64,000 nucleotides of DNA from JAJPIG01 sp035531675 (GCA_035531675.1 DATKSL010000003.1:62001-126000), one strand, 5' to 3'; numbered from the stretch's first letter, positions 35,650 through 44,773 are shown. Program-made: numbers and translations. The notes: generated by a model not told the origin, from the sequence alone.

Positions 35650-36528
35650 CTACTTCTTGAGCTCGAGCATCCGCAGCGCAAGCCGCCCGAGATCGCTCGC
35701 CGGATCGGCCAGCGCCGAGCCGACTTCGAAGTGATTCAGCCCGCGGCATAGCACCAGGTCGTAGAGCCGCCCGATGCCCTTGAGCATCGCGGCGAAATCC
35801 CGCGCCTGGCGCTTGAATTCATCGGTCTCCTTATCGCCGTACGCGATTGCGACCGGACATGCGATGCGATCGAGATGGCGCGCGGGACTGAGCTCGGCCT
35901 CCTCTTCCTTGGAAATCTTCACGTAGCCGCTGCGCGCGCTGAGCATCACCGGCTCGAGGTCATACATGCCGCTGACGCACAGCCCGGCCTTCAAGATGGT
36001 GGACGGCAGATCGTGCAGCTTCGGCCAGTCCGTCACCAGCACGTTGGCGGTCAGATGGCCGCCCGAGGAGCATCCCGCCACGTAGAGCCGCTCGGGGTCG
36101 CCGCCGAAGGAGCGCGCGTTACGATAGACCCAGGCCACGCCGCGGCGCACCTGGGCGACCATCTCGGGCAGCCGCACCTTGGGGATGTTGGCGAAGTTGA
36201 GGACCACGTAGTGCGCGCCCGCCTCGACAAAGGCCGGGGCGGCGAAGCTGGAGTCATCCTTGGAGAGATTGCGCCAGGCGCCGCCGTGGATGAAGACCAG
36301 CACCGGAGCGTTGGGGCGATCGGTCGGAAAGATGTCGAGGGTCTCGTCTTCGGTGGGGCCGTAGGCGAGGTTGGTCCGATGCTTGAGCCTGGCGCGCGCC
36401 GCGGCGCTGCCGGTGCTCCAATACTTGATTACCTCGTCGGCGTTGGGTGCCCAGGCGCGCTGATCGTAGTTGCGATCGAGCTCGGCCTGATCGTAGTCGA
36501 GATAAACCTTCGGTCCATTGCTGGTCAT
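35650..36528 (-). CDS. Arylformamidase-like alpha/beta hydrolase
   Basis: The 292-residue protein (ATG 36528, behind GAGGA) has the oxyanion-hole motif FIHGGAWRNLSKDD, the nucleophile elbow VAGCSSGGHL, and a catalytic His in RGLNHFEVG. The N-terminal region YDQRAWAPNADEVIKYW is typical of kynurenine formamidase-type hydrolases. It may hydrolyse a formamide or short ester, and no kyn or other tryptophan gene is adjacent, so its true substrate is open. It sits alone between the LLM operon and the DUF2007/DedA pair. Confidence 0.85.
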   Translation of the reverse strand: MTSNGPKVYLDYDQAELDRNYDQRAWAPNADEVIKYWSTGSAAARARLKHRTNLAYGPTEDETLDIFPTDRPNAPVLVFIHGGAWRNLSKDDSSFAAPAFVEAGAHYVVLNFANIPKVRLPEMVAQVRRGVAWVYRNARSFGGDPERLYVAGCSSGGHLTANVLVTDWPKLHDLPSTILKAGLCVSGMYDLEPVMLSARSGYVKISKEEEAELSPARHLDRIACPVAIAYGDKETDEFKRQARDFAAMLKGIGRLYDLVLCRGLNHFEVGSALADPASDLGRLALRMLELKK

Positions 36529-36601
36529 GGGATGTCCTCGAATTTGCTTGTAGCCAACCGCGGCGCTTTTCTGCAACCGCCGGCGGCTGCGCGGCGCACG
36601 A

Positions 36602-36841
36602 TCATTCGCCGAAGCCGAGTTCCTTGAGGCGCTGGCGGGCTTCGGCCGCGCGGTCGGCGTGGACCATCAGGCGCGCCGGTATCGCGGCGGTCGTCCCCAG
36701 CATCCGCGAGGTCTCGCCGTCGAAGATGAAGGCCTCGATACCGGCCTCGGTCAGAAAATCGCGCGCCATCCGGACCGGCATCGGATCGATGCTGGCGAAA
36801 ATCTCATCGAGTTCTTCCGGGTTGAAAGCATCATCAGCCAT
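36602..36841 (-). CDS. DUF2007-type small putative signal-transducing protein
   Basis: The 79-residue protein (ATG 36841) has the short alpha/beta layout of the family: DPMPVRMARDFLTEAGIEAFIFDGE and AAIPARLMVHADRAAEARQRLKELG. Such domains are widespread and of unknown function. The start overlaps the end of the DedA gene by eight bases, so the two are translationally coupled. Confidence 0.7.
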   Translation of the reverse strand: MADDAFNPEELDEIFASIDPMPVRMARDFLTEAGIEAFIFDGETSRMLGTTAAIPARLMVHADRAAEARQRLKELGFGE

Positions 36842-37505
36842 GTTTTCGATCCTCGTGTGATGTGGCGGAGTTATGGGCGGCAGGCGCACCCGGCGCGAAA
36901 GCGCCGCGCAGCCGCTGGTAAAGCGCAACCACGATCGCGATTACGATCAGCATCGCGACCAGGTCATCGAAACGCCGGATATAGGGCGCGATCGCCTCCC
37001 AGTGCTGGCCCAGCTTCATCCCGATCCAGGCCAACACCAGGCACCAGATATACGAGCCGGCCAGGGTATAGATCGAAAACGGCAGCAACCGCATCCGCGA
37101 CACCCCGGCCGGAAAGGCGACGAAGGTCCGCACGATCGGCAGCAGCCGCCCGATGAAGATCGCGACCGGCCCGAAGCGATCGAAGAAGCGATCGGCGATT
37201 TCCAGCTCGTGAGGCGTGATCAGCACGTAGCGGCCCCATCGCTCGAGCGCCCAGCGCCCGCCGCTGGCGCCGACCGCATAGGCAACGTATGAGCCGAGCA
37301 GGCATCCGAGCGCACCGGCCAGCGCGACCAGTTGGAGGTTGAAGCGGCCGGTGGCCACCAGGTAGCCCGAAAACGGCATGATCACTTCGGAGGGCAGCGG
37401 GATGCAGGCGCTCTCGATCGCCATCAGCAGGATCACGCCGGCGTAGCCGAAGGCCGAGATGGCGGAAATCACGAAGGCGGAAAGCGCGGCTAACAGCTTG
37501 TACAT
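36834..37505 (-). CDS. DedA-family membrane protein
   Basis: The 223-residue protein has the DedA signatures ESACIPLPSEVIMPFSGYLV and FIGRLLPIVRTFVAFPAGVSRM and at least five hydrophobic segments. DedA proteins act in undecaprenyl-phosphate or phospholipid flipping and in membrane energetics. Its C-terminal tail (AHNSATSHEDRKHG) is polar and His-rich. It overlaps the DUF2007 gene by eight bases. Confidence 0.9.
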   Translation of the reverse strand: MYKLLAALSAFVISAISAFGYAGVILLMAIESACIPLPSEVIMPFSGYLVATGRFNLQLVALAGALGCLLGSYVAYAVGASGGRWALERWGRYVLITPHELEIADRFFDRFGPVAIFIGRLLPIVRTFVAFPAGVSRMRLLPFSIYTLAGSYIWCLVLAWIGMKLGQHWEAIAPYIRRFDDLVAMLIVIAIVVALYQRLRGAFAPGAPAAHNSATSHEDRKHG

Positions 37506-37758
37506 TGGATGGTTCTTGCTCGCCCGGACACCGACTCAGGCTGCCATGGACGGGCGTTCGATGCGAGCGCCGGGCGTCAGTTGGCGCGCCGGGAATCGCC
37601 CGGCGATAGATGAACTTTCCTGTCGCACAATGCCAAGATTTTCGCATCATGTGCCTGAAAAGGAGGCTAGGTTAGTCGCCAAGCCTTGTGCATTCACGCC
37701 AGTCCGGTAAAATCGAAGCGGAATAACAATTGCATGATCCCAGCGGAGTTATTGACCG

Positions 37759-38997
37759 ATGGCACCATCATCAGCCCTTAAATTCTACTTCATGCACTTC
37801 ATGCCGTACCCGGATTTGCCCGGCGACTACGGCAACCGGGACAAGTATCCGTCGTCCTGGGTCGATCTGCCGAATCGGCTCTACGATCCGGCCAAGGGAC
37901 AGGCGCTTTATCGGCGCTATCTCGACGAGATGGTGCTGGCGGACAAGCTCGGCTACGACGGCCTGATAATCAACGAGCATCACAACACCGCCTACAGCAT
38001 GATGGCATCCTGCAGTCTGATCGGCGCGGCGCTGATCGAACGGACGCAGCGGGCCAAGATCTGCCTGTGGGGCGTGCCGATCAATCTCGAGTATCCGAAC
38101 CGGCTGGCCGAAGAGTATGCGATTCTGGATGTGATGTCGGGCGGCCGGGTCGAGGTCGCCTTCCCGCTCGGCACCGGTATGGAGTACTGGGCCAACGCCA
38201 CCAATCCGGCGACCGCGCGCGAGCAGATGCGCGAGGCGCTGGAAATTATCCTGCAGTCCTGGCAGGCCGACGGACCGACCGCCTATTACGGCAAGTACTA
38301 CACTTACCGTTATCTGAATCCATGGCCGCGTCCGCTACAGAAGCCGCGACCGCGATGCTACCTGGTCGGTTCGGGGAGTCCGGAAATAGTCGACCTGGCG
38401 GCGGAACTGGGCTTCGGTTACTCGGTGGTGTTCGTGCCGATCTCACAACAGCTCAAAACCTTTGAGCGGTATCGGGAGAGATCAGCCGAGTGCGGTCATG
38501 AGACGAGTCCCGACGACACGCCGATCGGCGTGATGGCCTACGTCGCCGAGAGCGACGAGCAGGCGCGGCGCGAGTTCGAACCTCACGTCCGCTCGTTCTT
38601 CGAGACCTTTCTGCGCACCCGGGCGCATTACCTTTCACCTCCGGGCTACCTCAGCATCGAGGAGTTCCGGCGCCGCGCCGGCAGCGCCGTGGACCTGGCG
38701 AAACTCCATGGCGGCGGAAGTTTTGACTGGGATGCGTTCACCGGCCACTCGCGCGTGATCGCCGGCACGCCCGAGCGCGTCGCCGAAGCGATCGCGGGAT
38801 GGACTCGGCAGGCCGGCAGCAGCACTATCACCTGTCATCTTCATCTCGGCGACATGCCGCATTGGAAAGTGGTCAAGAATCTGACGCTGTTCGCCGAAGA
38901 AGTGATGCCCCGTTTGCGCGACGTGCGAATCGGCGGCGCGGCCAGAACGGCCGCGGCACCCTTGCACTCAGCGGCAGCATTACAGGGCGCCAAGTAA
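37759..38997 (+). CDS. LLM-class flavin-dependent oxidoreductase (luciferase-like)
   Basis: The 412-residue protein has LGYDGLIINEHHNTAYSMM and VMSGGRVEVAFPLGTGMEYW, matching the bacterial luciferase-like alpha-chain type. An Ala-rich tail of about 20 residues is not part of the barrel. The likely cofactor is FMNH2, with an unknown substrate. The upstream 253-base gap, divergent from DedA, holds its promoter. It precedes the DUF1329 gene by 112 bases; LLM enzymes next to DUF1329 are a recurring pattern that suggests uptake and oxidation of a hydrophobic compound (inference). Confidence 0.9.
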   Translation: MAPSSALKFYFMHFMPYPDLPGDYGNRDKYPSSWVDLPNRLYDPAKGQALYRRYLDEMVLADKLGYDGLIINEHHNTAYSMMASCSLIGAALIERTQRAKICLWGVPINLEYPNRLAEEYAILDVMSGGRVEVAFPLGTGMEYWANATNPATAREQMREALEIILQSWQADGPTAYYGKYYTYRYLNPWPRPLQKPRPRCYLVGSGSPEIVDLAAELGFGYSVVFVPISQQLKTFERYRERSAECGHETSPDDTPIGVMAYVAESDEQARREFEPHVRSFFETFLRTRAHYLSPPGYLSIEEFRRRAGSAVDLAKLHGGGSFDWDAFTGHSRVIAGTPERVAEAIAGWTRQAGSSTITCHLHLGDMPHWKVVKNLTLFAEEVMPRLRDVRIGGAARTAAAPLHSAAALQGAK

Positions 38998-39109
38998 GTC
39001 GATGCCGATAAATGCTCTGCGGCCGGCTTCGCTTCGCCGGACCGGATTGAGCGATGGTCTAATTCGCCGGCGTTAAAGTCCGCGGCCGGCACAAAGGTTG
39101 GAGGCACAG

Positions 39110-40414
39110 ATGAGCGTAGTTCGTAAACTGATCGTTGCTATCGTATTGCTGGCAACGGTCCTGTCCGGGGCAGCCATGGCGCAGGAGCCGGAAGCGATGC
39201 CGCAGCCGATCCCAGAGGGGACGGTTATCACTCCGCAGAACTGGCAGCAGTATAAGGACTACATGACGGATGGGATGCGGGCGCTGTTTGCCGGCACCTA
39301 TACGATGAAGTTCCCGCCCAACTTCCAGATGGTGGTGGATAAGACGCACAGCTATCAGCCGCCGCCGAGCTTCATCCAGGCCACCGAAAAGTACAGCCGG
39401 CAGGTGAAAATCGTCAATCTGCCGGGTGGCAGACATACCATCAACGGCTATGTCGCGGGTCTGCCATTTCCCGATCCCAAGGCGCCGATGCAGGGCTGGA
39501 AGATGCTGATGGACACCTGGTACGCCTACGTGCCGTGGATGCTGTGCACGCCGGACGGACGTTTCGTGTTCGAGGATCGGCTCGGCAACATCAGCGGCGA
39601 CCAGTGGTTTCTGGTAAACCGCATCTTCTCGCATCGCAGCGACGCGGGCGTGACGCCCACCGATCCCAAGGGCCAGGGGATGTACAACACCCAGTTTTTC
39701 CAGATCCTCAAGCCTGAGCAGGCCCGTTACACCTCGCTGCTGAGCGTCTATTACGACGACCTGACCAAGACTGAGGACACCTTCCTGTTCATCCCGGCGC
39801 TGCGTCGCACCTTGCGACTGTCAAGCGCGGCGCGTTGCAGCCCGGCGCTGGGCTCGGATTTCGCGATCGATGATACGCGTCATTCGACTTTCAACGGCAA
39901 CCCGACCCGCTTCGACGCCAGCTACGCCGGCGACCGCGGCGTGCTCGAGATGATCAGGCCGGACCCGTACCTGTCATCGCTCGAGTCCTCCTTTTATATG
40001 CCGATCTTCTATCCCAAACCGATGGTCGGCAAATGGGAGGTCCGCCCTTCCTTCGTACTCGACGTCACGCGGGTTGCGTCCGAGAGCAAGGGCTATTGCT
40101 ATGGCAAGAAGCGCTTGTACATCGACAAGCAGATGTACGATTCAATCTGGGGCGATATCTATGACGAGAACCTGAAGCTGTGGAAGGTCGACTACGATCC
40201 AGGTGGCATCGTCGACGTCCCGGGCGAAGGACCGCGCTGGTCGAACAACGGCTGGGGTGTGATGATCGACGTGCAGAACTCGCATCTGACCCACGTTGAC
40301 TTCGGCCATCACGGCTTTTACGTCAACCAGAACTGCGCCAACGCCGACGGCCACGATTACACGGATGTCGGCCGCTATTCGAGTGTTGGCGGCCTTTCGC
40401 AGATTATGCAGTAA
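39110..40414 (+). CDS. DUF1329 exported protein
   Basis: The 434-residue protein starts at ATG 39110 (GGAGG six bases upstream); a signal peptide ends at SGAAMAQ. The mature part follows the DUF1329 pattern, with YDDLTKTEDTFLFIPALRRTLRLSSAARC and VRPSFVLDVTRVASESKGY. The fold is a LolA-like lipid/ligand-binding barrel half by analogy. These proteins are found near hydrocarbon, sterol and aromatic breakdown genes and are thought to act at the outer membrane. A strong hairpin follows the stop. Confidence 0.88.
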   Translation: MSVVRKLIVAIVLLATVLSGAAMAQEPEAMPQPIPEGTVITPQNWQQYKDYMTDGMRALFAGTYTMKFPPNFQMVVDKTHSYQPPPSFIQATEKYSRQVKIVNLPGGRHTINGYVAGLPFPDPKAPMQGWKMLMDTWYAYVPWMLCTPDGRFVFEDRLGNISGDQWFLVNRIFSHRSDAGVTPTDPKGQGMYNTQFFQILKPEQARYTSLLSVYYDDLTKTEDTFLFIPALRRTLRLSSAARCSPALGSDFAIDDTRHSTFNGNPTRFDASYAGDRGVLEMIRPDPYLSSLESSFYMPIFYPKPMVGKWEVRPSFVLDVTRVASESKGYCYGKKRLYIDKQMYDSIWGDIYDENLKLWKVDYDPGGIVDVPGEGPRWSNNGWGVMIDVQNSHLTHVDFGHHGFYVNQNCANADGHDYTDVGRYSSVGGLSQIMQ

Positions 40415-40425
40415 CGTTACTGGCG

Positions 40426-40450
40426 GGGAGCGCCGTCCTCCGGCGCTCCC
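40426..40450. terminator. Bidirectional stem-loop terminator
   Basis: GGGAGCGCCG at 40426-40435 pairs perfectly with CGGCGCTCCC at 40441-40450 around a TCCTC loop, giving a 10-bp GC-rich stem. It sits between the DUF1329 gene on the plus strand and the beta-barrel gene on the minus strand. There is no T-run, so it may be a factor-assisted terminator or 3'-end stabiliser for both transcripts. Confidence 0.75.
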
Positions 40451-40490
40451 TGCTCCTCCCCGATCGCTTTCATCAGCTCGCGAGTAGCAG

Positions 40491-41354
40491 TTAGAAGAAC
40501 CAGCCGGTTTCGGAAGACGGGCCGAAGACCGCGCCGACGAACCTCTCCAGCTCGATATTGAATTTCATGATGACGTGGTCGGAGCCGCGGGTGAGGCCAA
40601 AGCCGGGGCCGAAGTTATATTCGATTCCGTGCGGCAGCTCGCCCCATAGCACCGGAAAGATGTAGTGCTGCTGCCGGTCGAGCGGGTCGCTGTCGTCGAT
40701 CAGGCCGGCGGCGCCATAGAACTCGAGGCCGGGCGACAGGTAACGCATCCATCGATAGTAGATACCGTTGCGGTAGCCGAACTCGAAGCCCTGATCACGG
40801 CCCCTTCCATAGAGAGGCTTCTCAAAAACCGGATTCAGCATTAGCGAAACCCGGCCGAAATCCTTCTCGATAATAGGTTTGAGTTCGAGTTCGAGGTCGG
40901 CGTCGTCGAACTGCGGCGTCTTGTGCCATTCCAGTTCGACGTACCAACCGAGATCGACGGGGAGCACGTCCTGGTCGAAGAGCCTGCCGCGCAAACGAAA
41001 CTTGTCGCCGGCCCACCAGAAGCCGTGGCCGGAGGGCTGGGCAAAAGTGACGTAGGCGGCGGCTTCGATCCGATCGGTGAGGCCGTAAGTTAATGCTTCG
41101 CCGCTGTACCACATACCCTGACTGGGGTAGGACGCCGCCGGAACCGTTCCGTTGCCGGCTTGGCTATGGCCGTTGGTGACCACGGCGTTGTCGGTTTCCA
41201 GTTCAATCATCCCGCGGCCCTCGGTGGCGTACGGGTAGACCTCGAACTCCCAGGGATCGATTTGCGCCGCGGCACGGCTTGCCGACAGGAACGGCATCGA
41301 GAGCAGCACGGCGATCACCATCGGTCGCAGGTATTGCTTGGCGAAATTTATCAC
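40491..41354 (-). CDS. Outer-membrane beta-barrel in a putative iron operon
   Basis: The 287-residue protein has a signal peptide (SMPFLSASRAAAQ) and alternating-residue beta strands rich in aromatics (ALTYGLTDRIEAAAYVTF, YRWMRYLSPGLEFYGAAG), ending in TGWFF with a terminal Phe. It resembles small OMP transporter-like barrels of about 12 strands. No plug domain is present, so it is not a TonB receptor. It is the third gene of an operon led by a cupredoxin and a haem-binding protein behind a Fur-box-like site, with only a three-base gap to the second gene. It may form the outer-membrane exit or entry for that system. Confidence 0.75.
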   Translation of the reverse strand: MINFAKQYLRPMVIAVLLSMPFLSASRAAAQIDPWEFEVYPYATEGRGMIELETDNAVVTNGHSQAGNGTVPAASYPSQGMWYSGEALTYGLTDRIEAAAYVTFAQPSGHGFWWAGDKFRLRGRLFDQDVLPVDLGWYVELEWHKTPQFDDADLELELKPIIEKDFGRVSLMLNPVFEKPLYGRGRDQGFEFGYRNGIYYRWMRYLSPGLEFYGAAGLIDDSDPLDRQQHYIFPVLWGELPHGIEYNFGPGFGLTRGSDHVIMKFNIELERFVGAVFGPSSETGWFF

Positions 41355-41357
41355 TCG

Positions 41358-41822
41358 TTATTTCGATCTCTCAGCCGCCGGAATGGCCAGCGCCGACTCG
41401 ATCCATTCCTCCAGCGCTGCCTTATCGGCCTCGCTCAGCCGCGCGCCGCGATGGATTAGCGTGTAGTCCCAGGGCGGCATCTTGTCCGCGCGCACGGCGC
41501 GGCCGATCCATTCGAGCTTTCGCCGCCGGGTGGCCGGGTAGTAACTCTCCCAATCGGAAAAGTTCAATTGCCTGCGCCCCGCGTTGACCTCATGGACGAT
41601 CAGCCACGAGAGCGGGGCGACGCGGCTGTACCAGGGCCATCGGGTTTGGTTGGAATGACAGTCGTAGCAAGCGCGTTTGAGCGTCGCCTCGATTCGAGCG
41701 GGAGCGGGCAAGGTGTCGATCGAGGGCGCGTTGCTGCCGCGCGTCAGCGGGACCAGTTGGGCGGCGAACAGAGCGGTCACCACGGCCAGTCCTGCGATCC
41801 ACGCGAACCTCCTGGAAATCAC
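41358..41822 (-). CDS. Exported haem-binding-domain protein with CxxCH
   Basis: The 154-residue protein has an N-terminal membrane anchor (AWIAGLAVVTALFAAQLVPL) and a haem attachment site KRACYDCHSNQTRWPWYS (C52, C55, H56). KMPPWD provides a possible distal Met. It fits the haem_bd (PF14376) type of c-type cytochrome-like domains. It is probably anchored in the inner membrane facing the periplasm. It is the second gene of the cupredoxin-haem-barrel operon, 38 bases after the cupredoxin gene. Confidence 0.88.
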   Translation of the reverse strand: MISRRFAWIAGLAVVTALFAAQLVPLTRGSNAPSIDTLPAPARIEATLKRACYDCHSNQTRWPWYSRVAPLSWLIVHEVNAGRRQLNFSDWESYYPATRRRKLEWIGRAVRADKMPPWDYTLIHRGARLSEADKAALEEWIESALAIPAAERSK

Positions 41823-41860
41823 CGCCCATCACCGGCACGCGCGACCAGCCGCCGAGCGCG

Positions 41861-42208
41861 CTACTTGGCAACGATCGCGCCCTCGGGCACGTCCTGATGG
41901 AAGTCGTCGTAAAAATCGTAACTGCCGGGACTCAGCGCGGGCAGCCGCACGGTAATCGCCTCTCCCGGCGTCATCGCGATTTCACGGTTGAGCCTGAAGC
42001 TCTCGAACTCGATCGTTTCGCTGCTGTCGTTGACGACCCGCAGCGTAAGCGGCTGCCCCGCCGGCACGGTCAGCTTTTGCGGCGTGAACTGATGATTCTT
42101 GAAGCGAAGGTCCGCGCTGCCGCCGTCACTATGGGCCGCGCCGGGCAGCGCCAGCACGGCCAACAGCAGGCCGATAACAATCGGAACGACGCGGGGGTCA
42201 TATGTCAT
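41861..42208 (-). CDS. Exported cupredoxin-like protein
   Basis: The 115-residue protein starts MTYDPRVVPIVIG (ATG 42208) and has a signal peptide ending at GAAHS. The cupredoxin fold is recognised by FKNHQFTPQKLTVPAGQPL and by SYDFYDDFHQDVPEGAIVAK. The last segment is typical of the Cupredoxin_1 domain found in iron-uptake systems such as those with FTR1/EfeU-type permeases. The usual blue-copper Cys and Met ligands are not visible, so it may bind metal weakly through His, Glu and Asp. It is the first gene behind the Fur-box-like palindrome at 42225-42241. Confidence 0.85.
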   Translation of the reverse strand: MTYDPRVVPIVIGLLLAVLALPGAAHSDGGSADLRFKNHQFTPQKLTVPAGQPLTLRVVNDSSETIEFESFRLNREIAMTPGEAITVRLPALSPGSYDFYDDFHQDVPEGAIVAK

Positions 42209-42224
42209 ACGAGGCGGCTCCATC

Positions 42225-42241
42225 TTGAGAATGATTCTCAA
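42225..42241. promoter_or_regulatory. Fur-box-like perfect palindrome
   Basis: TTGAGAATGATTCTCAA is an 8-1-8 perfect inverted repeat and matches the GATAATGATAATCATTATC-type Fur consensus in its core GAGAATGATTCTC. It lies 16 bases upstream of the cupredoxin ATG and 131 bases before the CYTH-like gene start. At this position a bound Fur dimer would cover the cupredoxin promoter or ribosome site. Iron repression of the operon is therefore likely. Confidence 0.8.
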
Positions 42242-42372
42242 TATCGGCGAGCCGCTTGTCAAGAGCCGCCCGCTCTATCGGGCCACACGGATTCTCATCG
42301 AAAGCCGCGGCGCTGCCGGCGCCAGCATCGCTAGTTGCCAAAGCCGGTTCGTCATGCTGGACTAAAAAAGTC

Positions 42373-43254
42373 ATGCACAAGCACATCAGTAAACATCCAG
42401 ACACCAAGCATCTGCCCGAAGACGTAGTCCATTACCGCGAATACAAGATCCTGCTTCAGCCCGATCGCTTCACCAGCAAGCGCGGCTTCCTGGAGTTCTG
42501 GGAGGATGTACACAAGTCCGTCAAGAAGCTTGACCTCAAGGTCGAGGTCGACCAGCAGGGCTTTCACAGCCAGGTTCGTGAGGTGCTGTTTTACGATACG
42601 CCCGACTTCGACCTCTACAACAATCATTTCATCCTGCGAAAACGCACCTTTTACGAAGAAGGATGGCCGCGGCCGGATCATGAGCTGACGCTCAAGTATC
42701 GCAACCCCGATCTCAAGGCCGCCGCCAAGGTCGATGTGCGGCCGCGGCTGGGCGGCCACGAAGCGATCAAGTTCAAAGAGGAGTTGCTATTGGAGCGCGA
42801 CCGTCTGGGCGGGATGCGCAGTGTCTACTCGCACGGCTGCGTGCTGGTTTCGCCCAAGATCGAACTCGATCGCGGCATTGAGAATATTGCCGAGGCCTTT
42901 CCCGTGCTGTCGGAGATTGACGTGCGTCCCAAGACCAAGATCGAACTGGTCAACAGCGTCGCGGTCGAGGAGGTCCAGAACACCATCGGCTTCATCCACT
43001 TCGGCCACCATTACAAGGGCAAGGCCACCATCGCGATTTGGCGCAACCGCGCGCTGGAAAAGTCGCTGTCCGGCGAGTTCGCCTTTCAATGCAAGTTCGA
43101 CCGCCTCGAGGAAGTTAAAAAGTCGTCGATCGATTTGTCGGAGGAGTTTTACAAGGCCGTCCAACTCGACTGCGCCGAATGGATCAGGCTCGGCACGACC
43201 AAAACCGCGATGGTCTATGGACTGGGTAATGTGCCGGTGAAAAACCACGAGTGA
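42373..43254 (+). CDS. CYTH/VTC-like triphosphate-tunnel-type protein
   Basis: The start at ATG 42373 (MHKHISKHPDTKHLPEDV) is chosen because upstream codons read like non-coding sequence. The 293-residue protein has no signal. Regions VHYREYKILLQPDRFTS, HFILRKRTFYEE and HELTLKYRNPDL resemble the beta strands of the CYTH/VTC tunnel with paired basic and acidic residues. The classical ExExK opening reads YREYK here, so the first Glu is replaced by Tyr. Members bind triphosphate or polyphosphate; the assignment is tentative. It is divergent from the iron operon, and its promoter region includes the Fur-like site. Confidence 0.6.
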   Translation: MHKHISKHPDTKHLPEDVVHYREYKILLQPDRFTSKRGFLEFWEDVHKSVKKLDLKVEVDQQGFHSQVREVLFYDTPDFDLYNNHFILRKRTFYEEGWPRPDHELTLKYRNPDLKAAAKVDVRPRLGGHEAIKFKEELLLERDRLGGMRSVYSHGCVLVSPKIELDRGIENIAEAFPVLSEIDVRPKTKIELVNSVAVEEVQNTIGFIHFGHHYKGKATIAIWRNRALEKSLSGEFAFQCKFDRLEEVKKSSIDLSEEFYKAVQLDCAEWIRLGTTKTAMVYGLGNVPVKNHE

Positions 43255-43291
43255 ATCCACCGCGCCGGCTAGCCGCGGTCCGCTCGCGATC

Positions 43292-44773
43292 TCAGCGCGC
43301 CGGTTTAGTCTTCGGCACGATCCGGTAAAACGCAAATTGCGGCTGGCTGACGATGCGGGTCACCTGAAACTGCCGGGCGTCGGGCAACTCGGCCGCAACC
43401 TCGCTATTCTTCCAGCTGACCAGCCATCCACCGCCGCCCGCGCGCACCGCGGTTTCGATCCTGGCGCGCGCCGCCGCGGGATCGTAGCCCGGGATCGTGA
43501 GGCGCGGATTCGGTCCGTGGAAGTAGTAGTCGAACGGCACCGCATAGTAGCCGAAGGGGAATCCGCCGTTGGCAATTTCCCCGGCCGCGCCGTGAGCGAT
43601 GAACCCGCTCTCGAAGAAGATCGGCTGCGCGGGATTGCCCTGCGCAGTAATCATCTGCACCAGTTGCGGCCATGGTTCGGCGCCCGGACGGTCGTACGGC
43701 ATCATCAATAGAAAGGCGACGATGCATCCGCCGGCGGCAAGATTTCGAATCTTGATACTCCAGACCGCCAGCCCGCCCGCGACCAGGACCGCAAGCACGG
43801 CGAAGGACGGCAGCACGTAGCGCACGCTGAACATCGGCCGGATCGCGGCCGACCCGGCAATCAAGGCGCCGATCGGCAGCAGCGACCACGCCGCCAGCCA
43901 GCGCAGCGGCTCATCGCGGCGGCGCTCGAGTGCCGGCGCGAACACCATCAGGAGTCCCAGCGCCACGCCTGCGCCCCCGGCCGCGATCCTGGCAGCCAGC
44001 GAATAATGCGCCGTGCCCATCCAGTCGAGCCACTGCCCCGACACCAGTTGGCGGCTCTGGATCATCGCGATCGGCAGGTAGGGGGCGAACAGCAGCGCCG
44101 CGATGCCCATCGCGACCCACAGCTGCGGGCTGCGCCGGCCACGCACGAAATCGCGCACCATCATCGCGATCTCGGCGCCCAGAATCAGCACGCCGCTCAT
44201 ATGTGTATAGATCAGCGCGGCGCCCAACACTCCGCATAGCACGGTGCGCCAGGCGTTCGGTGCGGCGCGCAATCGCCATAGCGCGATCATCTGCGCGAGT
44301 CCCACAAAGGTGAACATCGAGTAGCCGCGCGCCCGGTACGCAAAGATCATCGCGAGCGGATTGACGACCCAGATCGCGACCGCCGCCACCCCGCTCTCCG
44401 GCTCGAACAGATCGCGCGCCAGCGCATAAATCAGCACCAGGTCGCCGAGCGCGAACAGCAGCGACAGCGATCGAAGGGCGTTCTCGCCGTAGCCGAAGAT
44501 CTCCGCGAAATAGTGCAGCAGAATATAATAGAGAATCTGCTTGCCGGGATCGTACAGCACCGGGATGGCGATAATCGCGCCGACGCCGGGCTTGGACGCC
44601 GCCCAGGCGCTGTACGCTTCGCTCGCCCCCAGCGGCTGGTGGCCGATCCGCGCAACGTAGGCGCCGGCGCCAATCAGGATCAGCGCGGCCAGCGTGATTT
44701 GAGTCCTGGAAAAAGCTCCGGCAATCGCCTTGAAGTCGTATCGGGACAGCTTCGGCCGCATCTCCTCCACCAC
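43292..44773 (-). CDS. GT39/ArnT-like integral membrane glycosyltransferase
   Basis: The 493-residue protein has about eleven hydrophobic helices and a periplasmic C-terminal region. The first loop, HQPLGASEAYSAWAASKPG, corresponds to the catalytic loop of GT39-type enzymes, in which an acidic pair is usual; only Glu is present here. Such enzymes move a sugar from a polyprenyl carrier to lipid or protein. The start could be GTG 44773 or ATG 44761. A 104-base gap separates it from the MaoC operon upstream, so it may have its own promoter. Confidence 0.8.
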   Translation of the reverse strand: MVEEMRPKLSRYDFKAIAGAFSRTQITLAALILIGAGAYVARIGHQPLGASEAYSAWAASKPGVGAIIAIPVLYDPGKQILYYILLHYFAEIFGYGENALRSLSLLFALGDLVLIYALARDLFEPESGVAAVAIWVVNPLAMIFAYRARGYSMFTFVGLAQMIALWRLRAAPNAWRTVLCGVLGAALIYTHMSGVLILGAEIAMMVRDFVRGRRSPQLWVAMGIAALLFAPYLPIAMIQSRQLVSGQWLDWMGTAHYSLAARIAAGGAGVALGLLMVFAPALERRRDEPLRWLAAWSLLPIGALIAGSAAIRPMFSVRYVLPSFAVLAVLVAGGLAVWSIKIRNLAAGGCIVAFLLMMPYDRPGAEPWPQLVQMITAQGNPAQPIFFESGFIAHGAAGEIANGGFPFGYYAVPFDYYFHGPNPRLTIPGYDPAAARARIETAVRAGGGGWLVSWKNSEVAAELPDARQFQVTRIVSQPQFAFYRIVPKTKPAR

